Positions 55,793-63,855 of a stretch of 64,000 nucleotides of DNA are shown piece by piece. The stretch is from assembly GCF_025359345.1 (NCBI RefSeq), contig NZ_JANYGQ010000036.1, positions 1 to 64,000 on the forward strand, written 5' to 3'. Each line of letters opens with the position of its first letter. Position 1 is the first letter of the stretch. The position numbers were made by a program, and so were the translations under genes. The DNA comes from Mucilaginibacter sp. Lineage in GTDB: Bacteria > Bacteroidota > Bacteroidia > Sphingobacteriales > Sphingobacteriaceae. The notes beneath the pieces were generated by a model. It saw only the letters and a list, made by a program, of their open reading frames with translations, made no database searches and was not told the origin of the DNA.

Positions 55793-58700
55793 TCACTCGG
55801 AACGCAGGCTCCTCACCGGATTCGTCAACGCAGCTTTTATAGCCTGGAAGCTTACGGTGGCAAAGGCTATCACGATAGCAGCTAATCCTGATAATAGAAA
55901 CATCCACAAGCTAATATTAACCCGGTAAGCAAAATCCTGCAGCCAGTTGTACATTAAATAAAAAGCAATTGGCGATGCGATAAGCAACGCAATAATTACC
56001 AGCACTAAAAAATCTTTGCTCAACATGGATACTATGTTGGTAACACTGGCGCCCAAAACTTTACGGATGCCTATTTCTTTAACACGCTGCTGTGCGGTAA
56101 ATGTCGCCAGGCCAAACAATCCCATACACGAAATAAATATTGCGATAAGCATTGCGGTATTCATTAGCTGCGCAGTTTTCTGCTCTTTATCATAAAAGCC
56201 GGCAATAGTTTGGTCTAAAAAAGCATATTCAAATTTTTCGTTAGGATATACCTTTTTCCACGCTTTTTCTACCTGCGTTATTGTTGCTTTAAAACCGTCG
56301 ACGCCTTTGCCCGTGGCTAATTTTATGCTGACGGTCCGTTCCCGGCCTTTTAGCGTACCCATAAAAAATGGGGTTATAACTTCGTGTAACGATTTTGAAT
56401 AGAAATCTTTTACAACACCAACTACCTGCCTTTTTGAATCCGACATTCCCATTTCAACCGTTTTGCCAATAGCATCCTGCGGTTTGCTGAACCCAAGCGC
56501 CTTGGCACATGTTTCATTTAGCAAGTACTCTTTTAAGGTATCAGAGTACGAAAGGTTACGCCCCGCTATAATTTTCAAACCAAATAGGGGTACGTAATTT
56601 TCGTCGCAAAAATCAAACGATGCGTCTATTTTATTCCCGCCCGCACCTTTGTATTCAATAAAGGTTCCCGAATGCCGTTGCGCTGCCGGTGTTGCATGGT
56701 GCCGGCTTACCATTTTTACATTTGATAATTCCCTTACCTTGTTACAAAAAACATCAAGCTGATCTTTAGCGTCATTCCAATTGGCGTGTACGGTAATGAT
56801 AGCATCTTTATTAAACCCAAGGTCTTTATTTAAAACAAAACGTATCTGGTCCCCAACAACCAATGCGCCGATAATAAATACCAGCGACACGGTAAACTGG
56901 AACACGATCAATGTTTTCCGGAGGTAGCTTTTACGACTGCTCGGCGATGTGCCGTCCCCCTTTAAACTTAACGCCGGCAGGTACGACGATAACACCATTC
57001 CCGGATAAAAACCGGCAAGCAACGCTGTTATTATAAGTATGGCACCCAAAAACAAAAGCACTGGCGCACTAAATAAATTTAAGGCCACGCCCTGGGGTAT
57101 AAAGGTGTGGAAGGCTGAAATGATGGGGCTAACGGCCGCCACCGCGATGACCAAAGCTATGGCAGTAACTATAAATGTTTCCACTAAAAACTGGATAGTT
57201 AAATTGCTTTTACTGCTGCCCAGTACTTTACGCACGCCAACCTCTTTTGCCCTGCGCAGCGACTGGGCGGTTGATAAATTGATAAAATTAATAGCTGCTA
57301 TGAGTAATATAAAAACAGCGATAGCCATTAAGCCGTAAAGCGTGGGTAAATGCGCCTGTCGCGAATACGAATCCGGGTAATGGTTATTGAAGTGGATGTC
57401 GGACAAAGGTTGCAGCAACATTTGTACTTTTGACCCTGCCTCCACCCTGATATGTGCTTTAACAAATTGCTGAAACTGTTTCTCAACCTGGGCCTGCGTT
57501 ACCCCTTTCGCCAATTTTACATACCCTTGCGAGTCAGAATCCCACATGCGCCAGCTTTGCAAATCGATATCGTTTTTCAGAAAACTATGCTGAACGGTTG
57601 CAAATGATATAAAGTCCTTAAAGCAAAAGTCGGTATGCTTATCCCAGTCTTCCACAACGCCGGACACCGTAAGCCGCAACGAATCATTGTAAATAACTTC
57701 TTTGCCGACAACCTCCTGCAATGGTGTTGTACCAAAATATTTGTGCACTTCCTGTTGTGATAGCACTACTTTAAAGGGCTCACTTAAAGCTGTAGAGGGG
57801 TCGCCCCGCAGCCACTTGTATTGGAATATTTTGAAATATTGTGGTTCCGCTACAATAACCGGCGAGGTTTCTTCACCCTCTTTTGGCGCGAAAAACTTTT
57901 TAGCGGCACCATTGATGCCAGGTACAGTAACCTTTGCAAAATAATTGTAAAACCCGGTTGCATCTTCAAAGCCGCTCAACTCCTTTCGTGCGGTCATGGG
58001 TAACGCCATTATACCACTACTCCCCTCAGACTTATTTCCCTGGGGATCCTGCATCAACGTTACGAGCCGGTATATCCTGTCCTTATCAGGGTGAAAAGTA
58101 TCGTAACTTAATTCAAAACTGGTTATCAAATAAATAATCAAACAGGCGCATACGCCGAGTGATAATCCAAGCACATTGATGGAGGTATATACCTTATTGC
58201 GGCTGATGCTGCGCCACGCGATTTTTAAATAATTTCTAAACATATAGTTGCGGTTTAATTTCGTGTCCGCCCATTTCGGAGCGGTTTGACGGTACGAAAT
58301 TACCGCGGCCCGGCTGCGATGAAGCCCCAAACTATAAGATGGGGCTTCTTTTTTCAACTCGGCTTTATAGTCCACCGGGTTTTTCCCGGTCAATTGTTTA
58401 AAAATACGGTTATATGAAGTTTTTGAATTAAATCCCGAATCATATGCCAGACCCAGCAAGGTGAGGTGGTCATTAGCAGGGTCCTGCATTCTCCGGATCA
58501 ATTCGGCAACGCGATATTCATTAATGAAATCATTAAAACTCTTTTTGAGCGCAGTATTGATTATACGGGATAATTCATGGGTAGTCAGCTCAAGCCTTTC
58601 GGCCAGCAAGCTTAGGCTTAGTTCCGGGTCCTGGTAATACCGGTTAGCTTCGACAGCTTTTTTCAGCCAAATACCTTTTTGCTTCAATTCAGCCGGCGTC

Positions 58701-59464
58701 TCCGGCTTTAAAGCCGGAGACGGATTAGGCGGCGCGCTAATTTCCGGCTTTAAAAATGCTGTTACCGCCATCCAGATAGCCATTACTGCTAAAAAAAGAT
58801 ACAGGGGATAATATACATGGCGCCCTAATTGGTAATAGTAATCCGCAGCCGTAAAGGGGATCCATAACAACCATATCGCACCAAAACCGGTAAGTAAATT
58901 ATACAGCCATCGCAATTCGTGCCGGTACCTGTCGCTCACAGCGTTAAATTTCTGCCGCCGGTAAAAGTGGTCTATCAGCCTAAAAGAGTAATACAAATAG
59001 ATAATGACTGAAAAAAATGCCAATAGCTGCAATACGGGGTTTACATAATGAAAGGTGAAAGTATCGTAAGTAGCTGCACCCGTTTTTATACTCTCCTTAA
59101 TCTCCAGTGCCAGAACGCCTTGCTCCACCAGCAGCGGGCTAAAATGAAGCAGATCCTTCCATCTGAATTTATATTGCGGCCGGGTAATTTTAAGTACATA
59201 AAAATAGATCAGGGGGCCAAGGGCCAGCGAAAGTTGCAGCGGCAGCCAGCTCCAGTGAGGATAGTAGGCATCAAGCTTGATGTCAATACCTGATATCCAG
59301 GCCACCTGCAAAACGACGCTTGTCAGGGCAAGGGCAAGAAGCCGGTTCGCTGTCTGATTGATTCTTTTTGTGAACCATAACTGCAGGGTAAAAGTCAAGC
59401 CAATAAATATCGTTCCCAGGAGGGCCAGGTCGTAAGGGGTGATATGGAAAGTATATGGGTTCAA
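55793..59464 (-). CDS. Array gene G: multi-TM AraC-type regulator fused to a MacB/FtsX permease
   Basis: 1223 residues from the TTG at 59464 (LNPYTFHITPYDLALLGTIF); an in-frame TTG 30 bases upstream overlaps the promoter box and is rejected. The HTH is LSLSLLAERLELTTHELSRI and GFNSKTSYNRIFKQLTGKNP. The linker is PSYSLGLHRSRAAVISYRQ, and the permease starts MFRNYLKIAWRSISRNKVYT. The permease groups with B: IYLITSFELSYDTFHPDKDRI after TM1, and CMGLFGLATFTAQQRVKEIGI near the end. Its N-terminal 20 residues are almost identical to those of F, while the permease is B-like, which points to recombination between heads and bodies. The C-terminus is NPVRSLRSE. It is the last intact copy before the decayed copy H. 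Confidence 0.9.
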   Translation of the reverse strand: MNPYTFHITPYDLALLGTIFIGLTFTLQLWFTKRINQTANRLLALALTSVVLQVAWISGIDIKLDAYYPHWSWLPLQLSLALGPLIYFYVLKITRPQYKFRWKDLLHFSPLLVEQGVLALEIKESIKTGAATYDTFTFHYVNPVLQLLAFFSVIIYLYYSFRLIDHFYRRQKFNAVSDRYRHELRWLYNLLTGFGAIWLLWIPFTAADYYYQLGRHVYYPLYLFLAVMAIWMAVTAFLKPEISAPPNPSPALKPETPAELKQKGIWLKKAVEANRYYQDPELSLSLLAERLELTTHELSRIINTALKKSFNDFINEYRVAELIRRMQDPANDHLTLLGLAYDSGFNSKTSYNRIFKQLTGKNPVDYKAELKKEAPSYSLGLHRSRAAVISYRQTAPKWADTKLNRNYMFRNYLKIAWRSISRNKVYTSINVLGLSLGVCACLIIYLITSFELSYDTFHPDKDRIYRLVTLMQDPQGNKSEGSSGIMALPMTARKELSGFEDATGFYNYFAKVTVPGINGAAKKFFAPKEGEETSPVIVAEPQYFKIFQYKWLRGDPSTALSEPFKVVLSQQEVHKYFGTTPLQEVVGKEVIYNDSLRLTVSGVVEDWDKHTDFCFKDFISFATVQHSFLKNDIDLQSWRMWDSDSQGYVKLAKGVTQAQVEKQFQQFVKAHIRVEAGSKVQMLLQPLSDIHFNNHYPDSYSRQAHLPTLYGLMAIAVFILLIAAINFINLSTAQSLRRAKEVGVRKVLGSSKSNLTIQFLVETFIVTAIALVIAVAAVSPIISAFHTFIPQGVALNLFSAPVLLFLGAILIITALLAGFYPGMVLSSYLPALSLKGDGTSPSSRKSYLRKTLIVFQFTVSLVFIIGALVVGDQIRFVLNKDLGFNKDAIITVHANWNDAKDQLDVFCNKVRELSNVKMVSRHHATPAAQRHSGTFIEYKGAGGNKIDASFDFCDENYVPLFGLKIIAGRNLSYSDTLKEYLLNETCAKALGFSKPQDAIGKTVEMGMSDSKRQVVGVVKDFYSKSLHEVITPFFMGTLKGRERTVSIKLATGKGVDGFKATITQVEKAWKKVYPNEKFEYAFLDQTIAGFYDKEQKTAQLMNTAMLIAIFISCMGLFGLATFTAQQRVKEIGIRKVLGASVTNIVSMLSKDFLVLVIIALLIASPIAFYLMYNWLQDFAYRVNISLWMFLLSGLAAIVIAFATVSFQAIKAALTNPVRSLRSE

Positions 59465-59491
59465 TTTGAATAAGTGCCTCAATTGATGTTC

Positions 59492-59579
59492 CAAATTTAC
59501 AACTAATTGATATGTAGTATATTATGAGTTGATTGAAATATTTATTGTAATAAAAGCGGACGACGGGCGTGCGGTTGTG
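59492..59579 (-). promoter_or_regulatory. Promoter and dyad element of array gene G
   Basis: TAAATTTG (59499-59492, minus strand) is a perfect TAnnTTTG box, 28 bp from the start. Arm 1 TAAAAGCGGAC (59551-59561) and arm 2 GTGCGGTTGTG (59569-59579), as read on the plus strand, have a 7-bp spacer. Arm 1 begins 87 bp from the start. Confidence 0.7.
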
Positions 59580-59627
59580 GAGTGCGGATGATATTGTCTT
59601 TGTCAAGGAACTTAACCGGAATACAAA

Positions 59628-59657
59628 AAAGCGTCCCGTATCTAACCCCGGAACGCA
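59628..59657 (-). terminator. Terminator-like hairpin between array gene G and remnant H
   Basis: On the minus strand GCGTTCCG pairs with CGGGACGC (one mismatch), followed by TTTTTTGTAT. It is homologous to the terminators of E and F. It is what remains of the 3' flank of the lost copy H. Confidence 0.75.
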
Positions 59658-59695
59658 TCACATAGCGTTTCAACTAAATCTAAGATCTCATGTTA

Positions 59696-59776
59696 TCAAT
59701 TTAAAATTAACGCAAACAGTTGCGTCCCCAGGAAAACCAGGTCATACGTGGCAATATGGAAAGCATACGCATTTAA
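59696..59776 (-). pseudogene. Decayed eighth array copy (H), 5' remnant
   Basis: On the minus strand, 26 codons read LNAYAFHIATYDLVFLGTQL and a few more before TGA TAA. This aligns with the start of G and F (LNPYTFHITPYDLALLGT). The start codon that is TTG in all seven intact copies is TTA here. The rest of the gene, about 3.6 kb, is gone; a terminator-like hairpin of the array type follows directly. Upstream, the promoter-like segment and one dyad arm are kept at the normal distances, so this is a genuine former gene and not a chance match. It cannot make a functional protein. Confidence 0.85.
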
Positions 59777-59803
59777 GTAGTTTTACTTCGTCAATCGTCA
59801 TTG

Positions 59804-59893
59804 CAAATTGTTAACAACTTGCCATATAGCAAGTTGTGTTTTCACTTATCCGGATTATTGTAACGATACTGAACATCAGGCCGTTCGGTTTTG
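59804..59893 (-). promoter_or_regulatory. Fossil promoter and half dyad of remnant H
   Basis: The AACAATTTG segment lies 28 bp from the former start. Arm 2 GTTCGGTTTTG (59883-59893) is identical to that of F. Arm 1 (59864-59874) has decayed to CGATACTGAAC. Arm 1 begins 88 bp from the former start. The remainder of 59894-60014 holds no gene. Confidence 0.65.
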
Positions 59894-60014
59894 AGTTGAA
59901 GTTCACGCGTCTTGGCAGCAAAACATCTTATCGACTTTTTCATTTCAGTCTTTTGTTGAATATCCGGAAATGACCTTTAACCTGCGTTAAGTTAAAAGTC
60001 AACCCTACTATGAA

Positions 60015-61658
60015 TTATTTGTTGCCAGCCATAGTTAATGACATTATTGTAAATGACTTGTTTTTAAAAATGATGTTGCTTGATAGAAACGCCGGCGTTT
60101 TATATTGCTCAAAGGCGCTATTTGGCAATAAAACATAGCTTACCTTGTATTTTGAAAATAATTTTTCAGCCGATGATGGTGCTGAGGCCGCCAGGTAGGA
60201 AAGCATCTCATTCCTGTCATTTTCCCTTTGTTCATAACTAACATACGGATTCGAAAAATAGATCTCAACAGAAACCATTTTTATCCCGGTGGCCATAACC
60301 GGAAAAAGTGATTGATCATGCTTGCAAAGCACCACACGGTCAAGCGGTATGTTTTTGACGATGAAATCGTACACCTCAATTTTATCTGTTTCTTTTTCTT
60401 TAGCCAGCGCCTGTTGCCTTGGTACTGCAAAATCAGCCCTGTTGCTATAAATAGGGTAGTAAATGATTGTATATAACAAAACGAATATTACGAACAGGTT
60501 GGATGAAAGTACCACCGGAATTTTCCGGAAGCGTCTCTTAGCGGTGTAGCCTTCTATCCAACGCATTGCCAAGTCGACTAAATAAACGAAACCAAATGCG
60601 AAGAAAACCGACTGTACCCCTTTAAGGTAAAAGAAATAATGCAGCGCCGGGATCGTATCAGGCAGGGTAATATGCAATATACGGTTGGCCGCAGGTAAAA
60701 TGGCCTCGTATACGTACATGAAAGCTGTGGTGTAAAGCCAATACAGGATTATTTTTCTAATTAACGGGTTGTCATATTTCTTGTAGAAAGTCACAAACCC
60801 AATTGCGGCTATCACGAATGAAAAAGTCAGGTTTAATTTCAATAATTCTATCGAATTAGCCCTGGCGAAAATCCCGGGAGCGCATTGCAGAATTATCCGG
60901 TTCACGAAGTGCAGGTGGTACTTTATTAATACAAAATATAGGAACGGAAAACTAAATACCAGGAACGGAATTAACGTAAAAAGGCCTTGCAGGAGATAGG
61001 TCTTTATCGACGAATATTCTTTTGCTTTTATGGCAGCGATAACTTTCTGCCCTTGCAACAAAATCAGCATTAAAATAATAATTATGGTTGGGGCTGCGTG
61101 CCCAAGAAAGCCTATACCTAAAAATATTCCAAGAATAATAAACCATCTTATGTTTTGCGTTGAAAACGCCTGGTAACACAAAAAAATATTGAAATAAAAT
61201 ATAAACTGTACGTAACAATTAGCCAGCGGCAACGGAGAATAAGTTGCGCCGCCCCAGCCGGGCATATTACCCGTAGCTAAAAAAAGGAAGGACAACAACG
61301 CAGCTAAGGCAATCTTATAGTCAAATAACTTTCTTGCCATTATGAAAAAGAAAATAGGCCCTAAAAGGTTTAAAAATGCGCCAGCCCTTGCTACTACAAC
61401 ATTTATTGGGAGTTCGGTAATTTTAACTATCGCCGCTTCGGATAAGTACAGCAAAGGATTGTACCACATGTCTTCTCCAATATAATTAGGGTCGCTGCCG
61501 TAGTGTCCATTTAACGTGTTACGGATATAACCGATATCCCGGTCAAAGTCGGGTTCAAAAGCCCAATGCAAGCCATGAACCGCTTTATAACATTGCAGAA
61601 ATGCGAATAGCAGCATTATAATAAAGGCCGCTAAGTATTTGATATTTTGTGATTTCAT
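60015..61658 (-). CDS. GT-C-like integral membrane protein (possible glycosyltransferase)
   Basis: 547 residues with about 11-12 TM helices. After the first helix, the first loop contains EPDFDRDIGYIRNTLNGHYG with closely spaced acidic residues, the place where GT-C enzymes (GT39/GT83-like) carry their catalytic Asp. The last 120 residues form a soluble periplasmic-type domain (KEKETDKIEVYDFIVKNIPL and on). Such proteins transfer sugars from polyprenyl-phosphate carriers to lipids or proteins. The family assignment is by topology and motif only, so function is tentative. It stands alone, with 396 bp without genes upstream and the array remnant downstream. A polysaccharide or lipoprotein modification role is possible. 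Confidence 0.6.
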   Translation of the reverse strand: MKSQNIKYLAAFIIMLLFAFLQCYKAVHGLHWAFEPDFDRDIGYIRNTLNGHYGSDPNYIGEDMWYNPLLYLSEAAIVKITELPINVVVARAGAFLNLLGPIFFFIMARKLFDYKIALAALLSFLFLATGNMPGWGGATYSPLPLANCYVQFIFYFNIFLCYQAFSTQNIRWFIILGIFLGIGFLGHAAPTIIIILMLILLQGQKVIAAIKAKEYSSIKTYLLQGLFTLIPFLVFSFPFLYFVLIKYHLHFVNRIILQCAPGIFARANSIELLKLNLTFSFVIAAIGFVTFYKKYDNPLIRKIILYWLYTTAFMYVYEAILPAANRILHITLPDTIPALHYFFYLKGVQSVFFAFGFVYLVDLAMRWIEGYTAKRRFRKIPVVLSSNLFVIFVLLYTIIYYPIYSNRADFAVPRQQALAKEKETDKIEVYDFIVKNIPLDRVVLCKHDQSLFPVMATGIKMVSVEIYFSNPYVSYEQRENDRNEMLSYLAASAPSSAEKLFSKYKVSYVLLPNSAFEQYKTPAFLSSNIIFKNKSFTIMSLTMAGNK

Positions 61659-62054
61659 TGTTAATGATTTCCTGGATTCAACTTAGAAAGTTATCTATCG
61701 CTTTGATTCCTGGCAGGCTGCCTGGCCTCGCGCGCGTCGTTTTCTTTTTCTGTTAAGAGTGGTGATTGTTGGCGGGAAAATGGCCGATCGTTATGAATCG
61801 AACAAATACCCATTCAAACCTTGTGTTTTACAAAGTTTGCAATGGCGGTTGCCGGAATTAATGAATTGCAGGTTTTTAATTACGCTTAATATCTCAATTC
61901 TCTGAATTGCCAGGTTCAATTATTCCACATACACTGTGTGCACAATAATTTTGAATGAGGAAATACAGATAAATCGAAATGTAAACTGTTATTGATACAA
62001 GCGTTATTTACACGACAATAAAATAACAGGCCGCCGATTGACAGCAGTGCTTGA
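61659..62054. other. Gene-free intergenic region, 396 bp
   Basis: No supported gene, RNA or repeat is seen. A 41-codon ORF on the plus strand (from ATG at about 61781) has no signal peptide or recognisable motif. The region presumably holds the promoter of the GT-C-like gene and the 3' end of the Cys-rich protein gene. A short GC-rich stretch lies near 61720-61740. Confidence 0.5.
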
Positions 62055-62477
62055 TCAAATTAGAAGAGAATGATTGGAGATGTAGATTGGTTGACTAAAA
62101 ACAAATGGAGGCCCCGTTGCGCCTGGCCACCTGATAGAATTACCTATAATGGTAGGTATTGGGGCAAACTGCGCAGGTGCGGGTTCAAGTATGGCGAGAT
62201 GAACTATTGAAAATTGAAATTCAGGAGATCCGCTAAAATTTTCGTTAACTACATAGGTGCCGTGATGGTAGCAGCAACTACAGTCATCGCCGCACTTTTC
62301 ATCGTCTTTATCAGAATCGCCTTTATGGGCATCATCTTCTGCCGTTTCATGGCTTTGTACAATAATACCTAATTTAGAAAATACAAATTCAGTAGTGCAA
62401 TGTAGCAAACAACTATAGGTACCTGTTGTCAACAACAAGTAAAAAGCCGTCAAACTAAATACACACAGTCTTCTCAT
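62055..62477 (-). CDS. Secreted Cys/His/Asp-rich protein, HYC_CC_PP-like, metal-efflux associated
   Basis: 140 residues with an N-terminal hydrophobic signal (MRRLCVFSLTAFYLLLTTGTYS). The mature part has CLLHC, an acidic stretch (ETAEDDAHKGDSDKDDEK) and a dense CGDDCSCCYHHG cluster, then a hydrophobic C-terminus containing TGPPFVF and ending YISNHSLLI. The spacing of a HC-type motif, a CC pair and a PP pair resembles the HYC_CC_PP family of small proteins found beside heavy-metal efflux genes in Bacteroidota. The first motif is not canonical, so this is a divergent member at best. It lies 127 bp downstream of the CusB-like adaptor on the same strand. A periplasmic metal-binding role is inferred. 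Confidence 0.6.
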   Translation of the reverse strand: MRRLCVFSLTAFYLLLTTGTYSCLLHCTTEFVFSKLGIIVQSHETAEDDAHKGDSDKDDEKCGDDCSCCYHHGTYVVNENFSGSPEFQFSIVHLAILEPAPAQFAPIPTIIGNSIRWPGATGPPFVFSQPIYISNHSLLI

Positions 62478-62604
62478 TAATATGCCTGAAAAAGATTTTT
62501 AAATTTTATTATGCCCGTAAAAAATGCCTCGCAGGTTCACGTCTTAAAGGTATTATTTATATCCTAAATTTCACATAATAAATGCAATCTCTTGTTTTAA
62601 AAGC

Positions 62605-63855
62605 TCACATTTTCATGCCCCCCATCTGGTCGTTACCGTTTTTAAAGATAGCTTCACTATTTAAAAGATAAGCCCCGTTTGTTACCACAATATCGCCTGC
62701 ATTTAAACCTGAAATGACGGTGATATAATTTTGGTTCCCTTTGCCTTGTTTGATCATCTTTGGCGAGTAGCTTCCGTCTGTGTTTTTTACCCATACTTTA
62801 TCGCCGGTCCCATCTGATAGTACGGATGTGACAGGAATAGCCAAAGACCGCTGAGCGCCGGAGGCTAATGAAATATAAGCAAGCATTCCAGGCTTGATCA
62901 ACCCTTGTGTGTTTGGTATGCTGATACGGATCAAATCTACTTTTGAGGCATCAGACAATTCAGGGTTGATAAATTCAACTTTCCCTTTTATTACCCGGCC
63001 GCCAAGGTCAGGGAACGAGACACTTACCTGGTCATTTTCTTTATACGTTCCCGCTTCATTCGCATAAAGCTGCGCTTGCACCCATAAACTGGTTAATGCC
63101 TGGGTTTTCAGGATAGCCATGCCTTCTGTTATATAATCGCCCTCATGAACAGCTATTTCACTCACTGTCCCGTTTACCGGGCTTTGAATATTTATGGTTG
63201 CAGAAACTTTTCCGGTAGAAGCCAGGCTCCTGATTTGAGCCTTGGTAATACCCCATAGTTTGAGTTTATTTTCGGCTGCGCCTATTACTTGCTTGTAATC
63301 AACATCCGGATTATTCAATACTTTTTGTTGCTGCACCGCCAGCAGGTATTCTTTCTCTGCTTCCTGCAAATCTTCGCTGTAAATGGAATAAACAGGTTGG
63401 CCAATTGTTATTTTTTCACCCACGGCCCTAACAAAAAGCTGTTGTATCCGTCCTGAAATTCTGGCACTTAGCTGTTCAGCCAGGTTTTCGTTTGTGCTAA
63501 CCGTTCCTGTCAAGGTTTTTTCATTTCCGATATTTTCTTCCCGCACCGTGTCCGTTTCAATACCGGCCAGCCGGATTTGCGATGCCGTCAGCATGATTTT
63601 ATCGCCTGAGGTACCGGCATTAGTACCCGTTATCTCTACTTTGATCAATTTCATACCGCAAATTGGGCAATTACCGTCATGGTCTTCATGTACCTGTGGA
63701 TGCATCGAACAGGTGTAATAGGCTTTGCTTTGTGCCTTTGTTACCGATTGGGGTTTTTGTTTGCAGGCGGTAAACAACGCCGCTAATACTAAAACAAACA
63801 GTATACACTTCCCTGTTATCATAAACTTCAAAATCCTTGTGTGCTTATTTTTCAT
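62605..63855 (-). CDS. CusB-like RND efflux periplasmic adaptor with heavy-metal-binding domain
   Basis: 416 residues from the ATG at 63855 (MKNKHTRILK); the longer reading begins inside the preceding gene. A lipobox with Cys at 31 (LFTAC) anchors it. Residues 48-70 are the heavy-metal-binding domain YTCSMHPQV and CPICGMKL (C49, M51, H52, C63, C66). The membrane-fusion region follows: a beta-barrel, a lipoyl half (ISGRIQQLFVRAVGEKITIG), an alpha hairpin (about 165-215), and the second lipoyl half (SPVNGTVSEIAVHEGDYI). It links an inner-membrane RND pump to an outer-membrane channel for export of Cu/Ag or similar ions. Its ATG overlaps the upstream gene's stop by 11 bp, so translation is coupled. 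The pump and channel genes must lie beyond 64000. Confidence 0.92.
   Translation of the reverse strand: MKNKHTRILKFMITGKCILFVLVLAALFTACKQKPQSVTKAQSKAYYTCSMHPQVHEDHDGNCPICGMKLIKVEITGTNAGTSGDKIMLTASQIRLAGIETDTVREENIGNEKTLTGTVSTNENLAEQLSARISGRIQQLFVRAVGEKITIGQPVYSIYSEDLQEAEKEYLLAVQQQKVLNNPDVDYKQVIGAAENKLKLWGITKAQIRSLASTGKVSATINIQSPVNGTVSEIAVHEGDYITEGMAILKTQALTSLWVQAQLYANEAGTYKENDQVSVSFPDLGGRVIKGKVEFINPELSDASKVDLIRISIPNTQGLIKPGMLAYISLASGAQRSLAIPVTSVLSDGTGDKVWVKNTDGSYSPKMIKQGKGNQNYITVISGLNAGDIVVTNGAYLLNSEAIFKNGNDQMGGMKM

Noticed and set aside
61781-61906. A 41-codon ORF in the gap before the GT-C-like gene
   Set aside because: It has no signal peptide, motif, ribosome site or repeat support, and the length is expected by chance.
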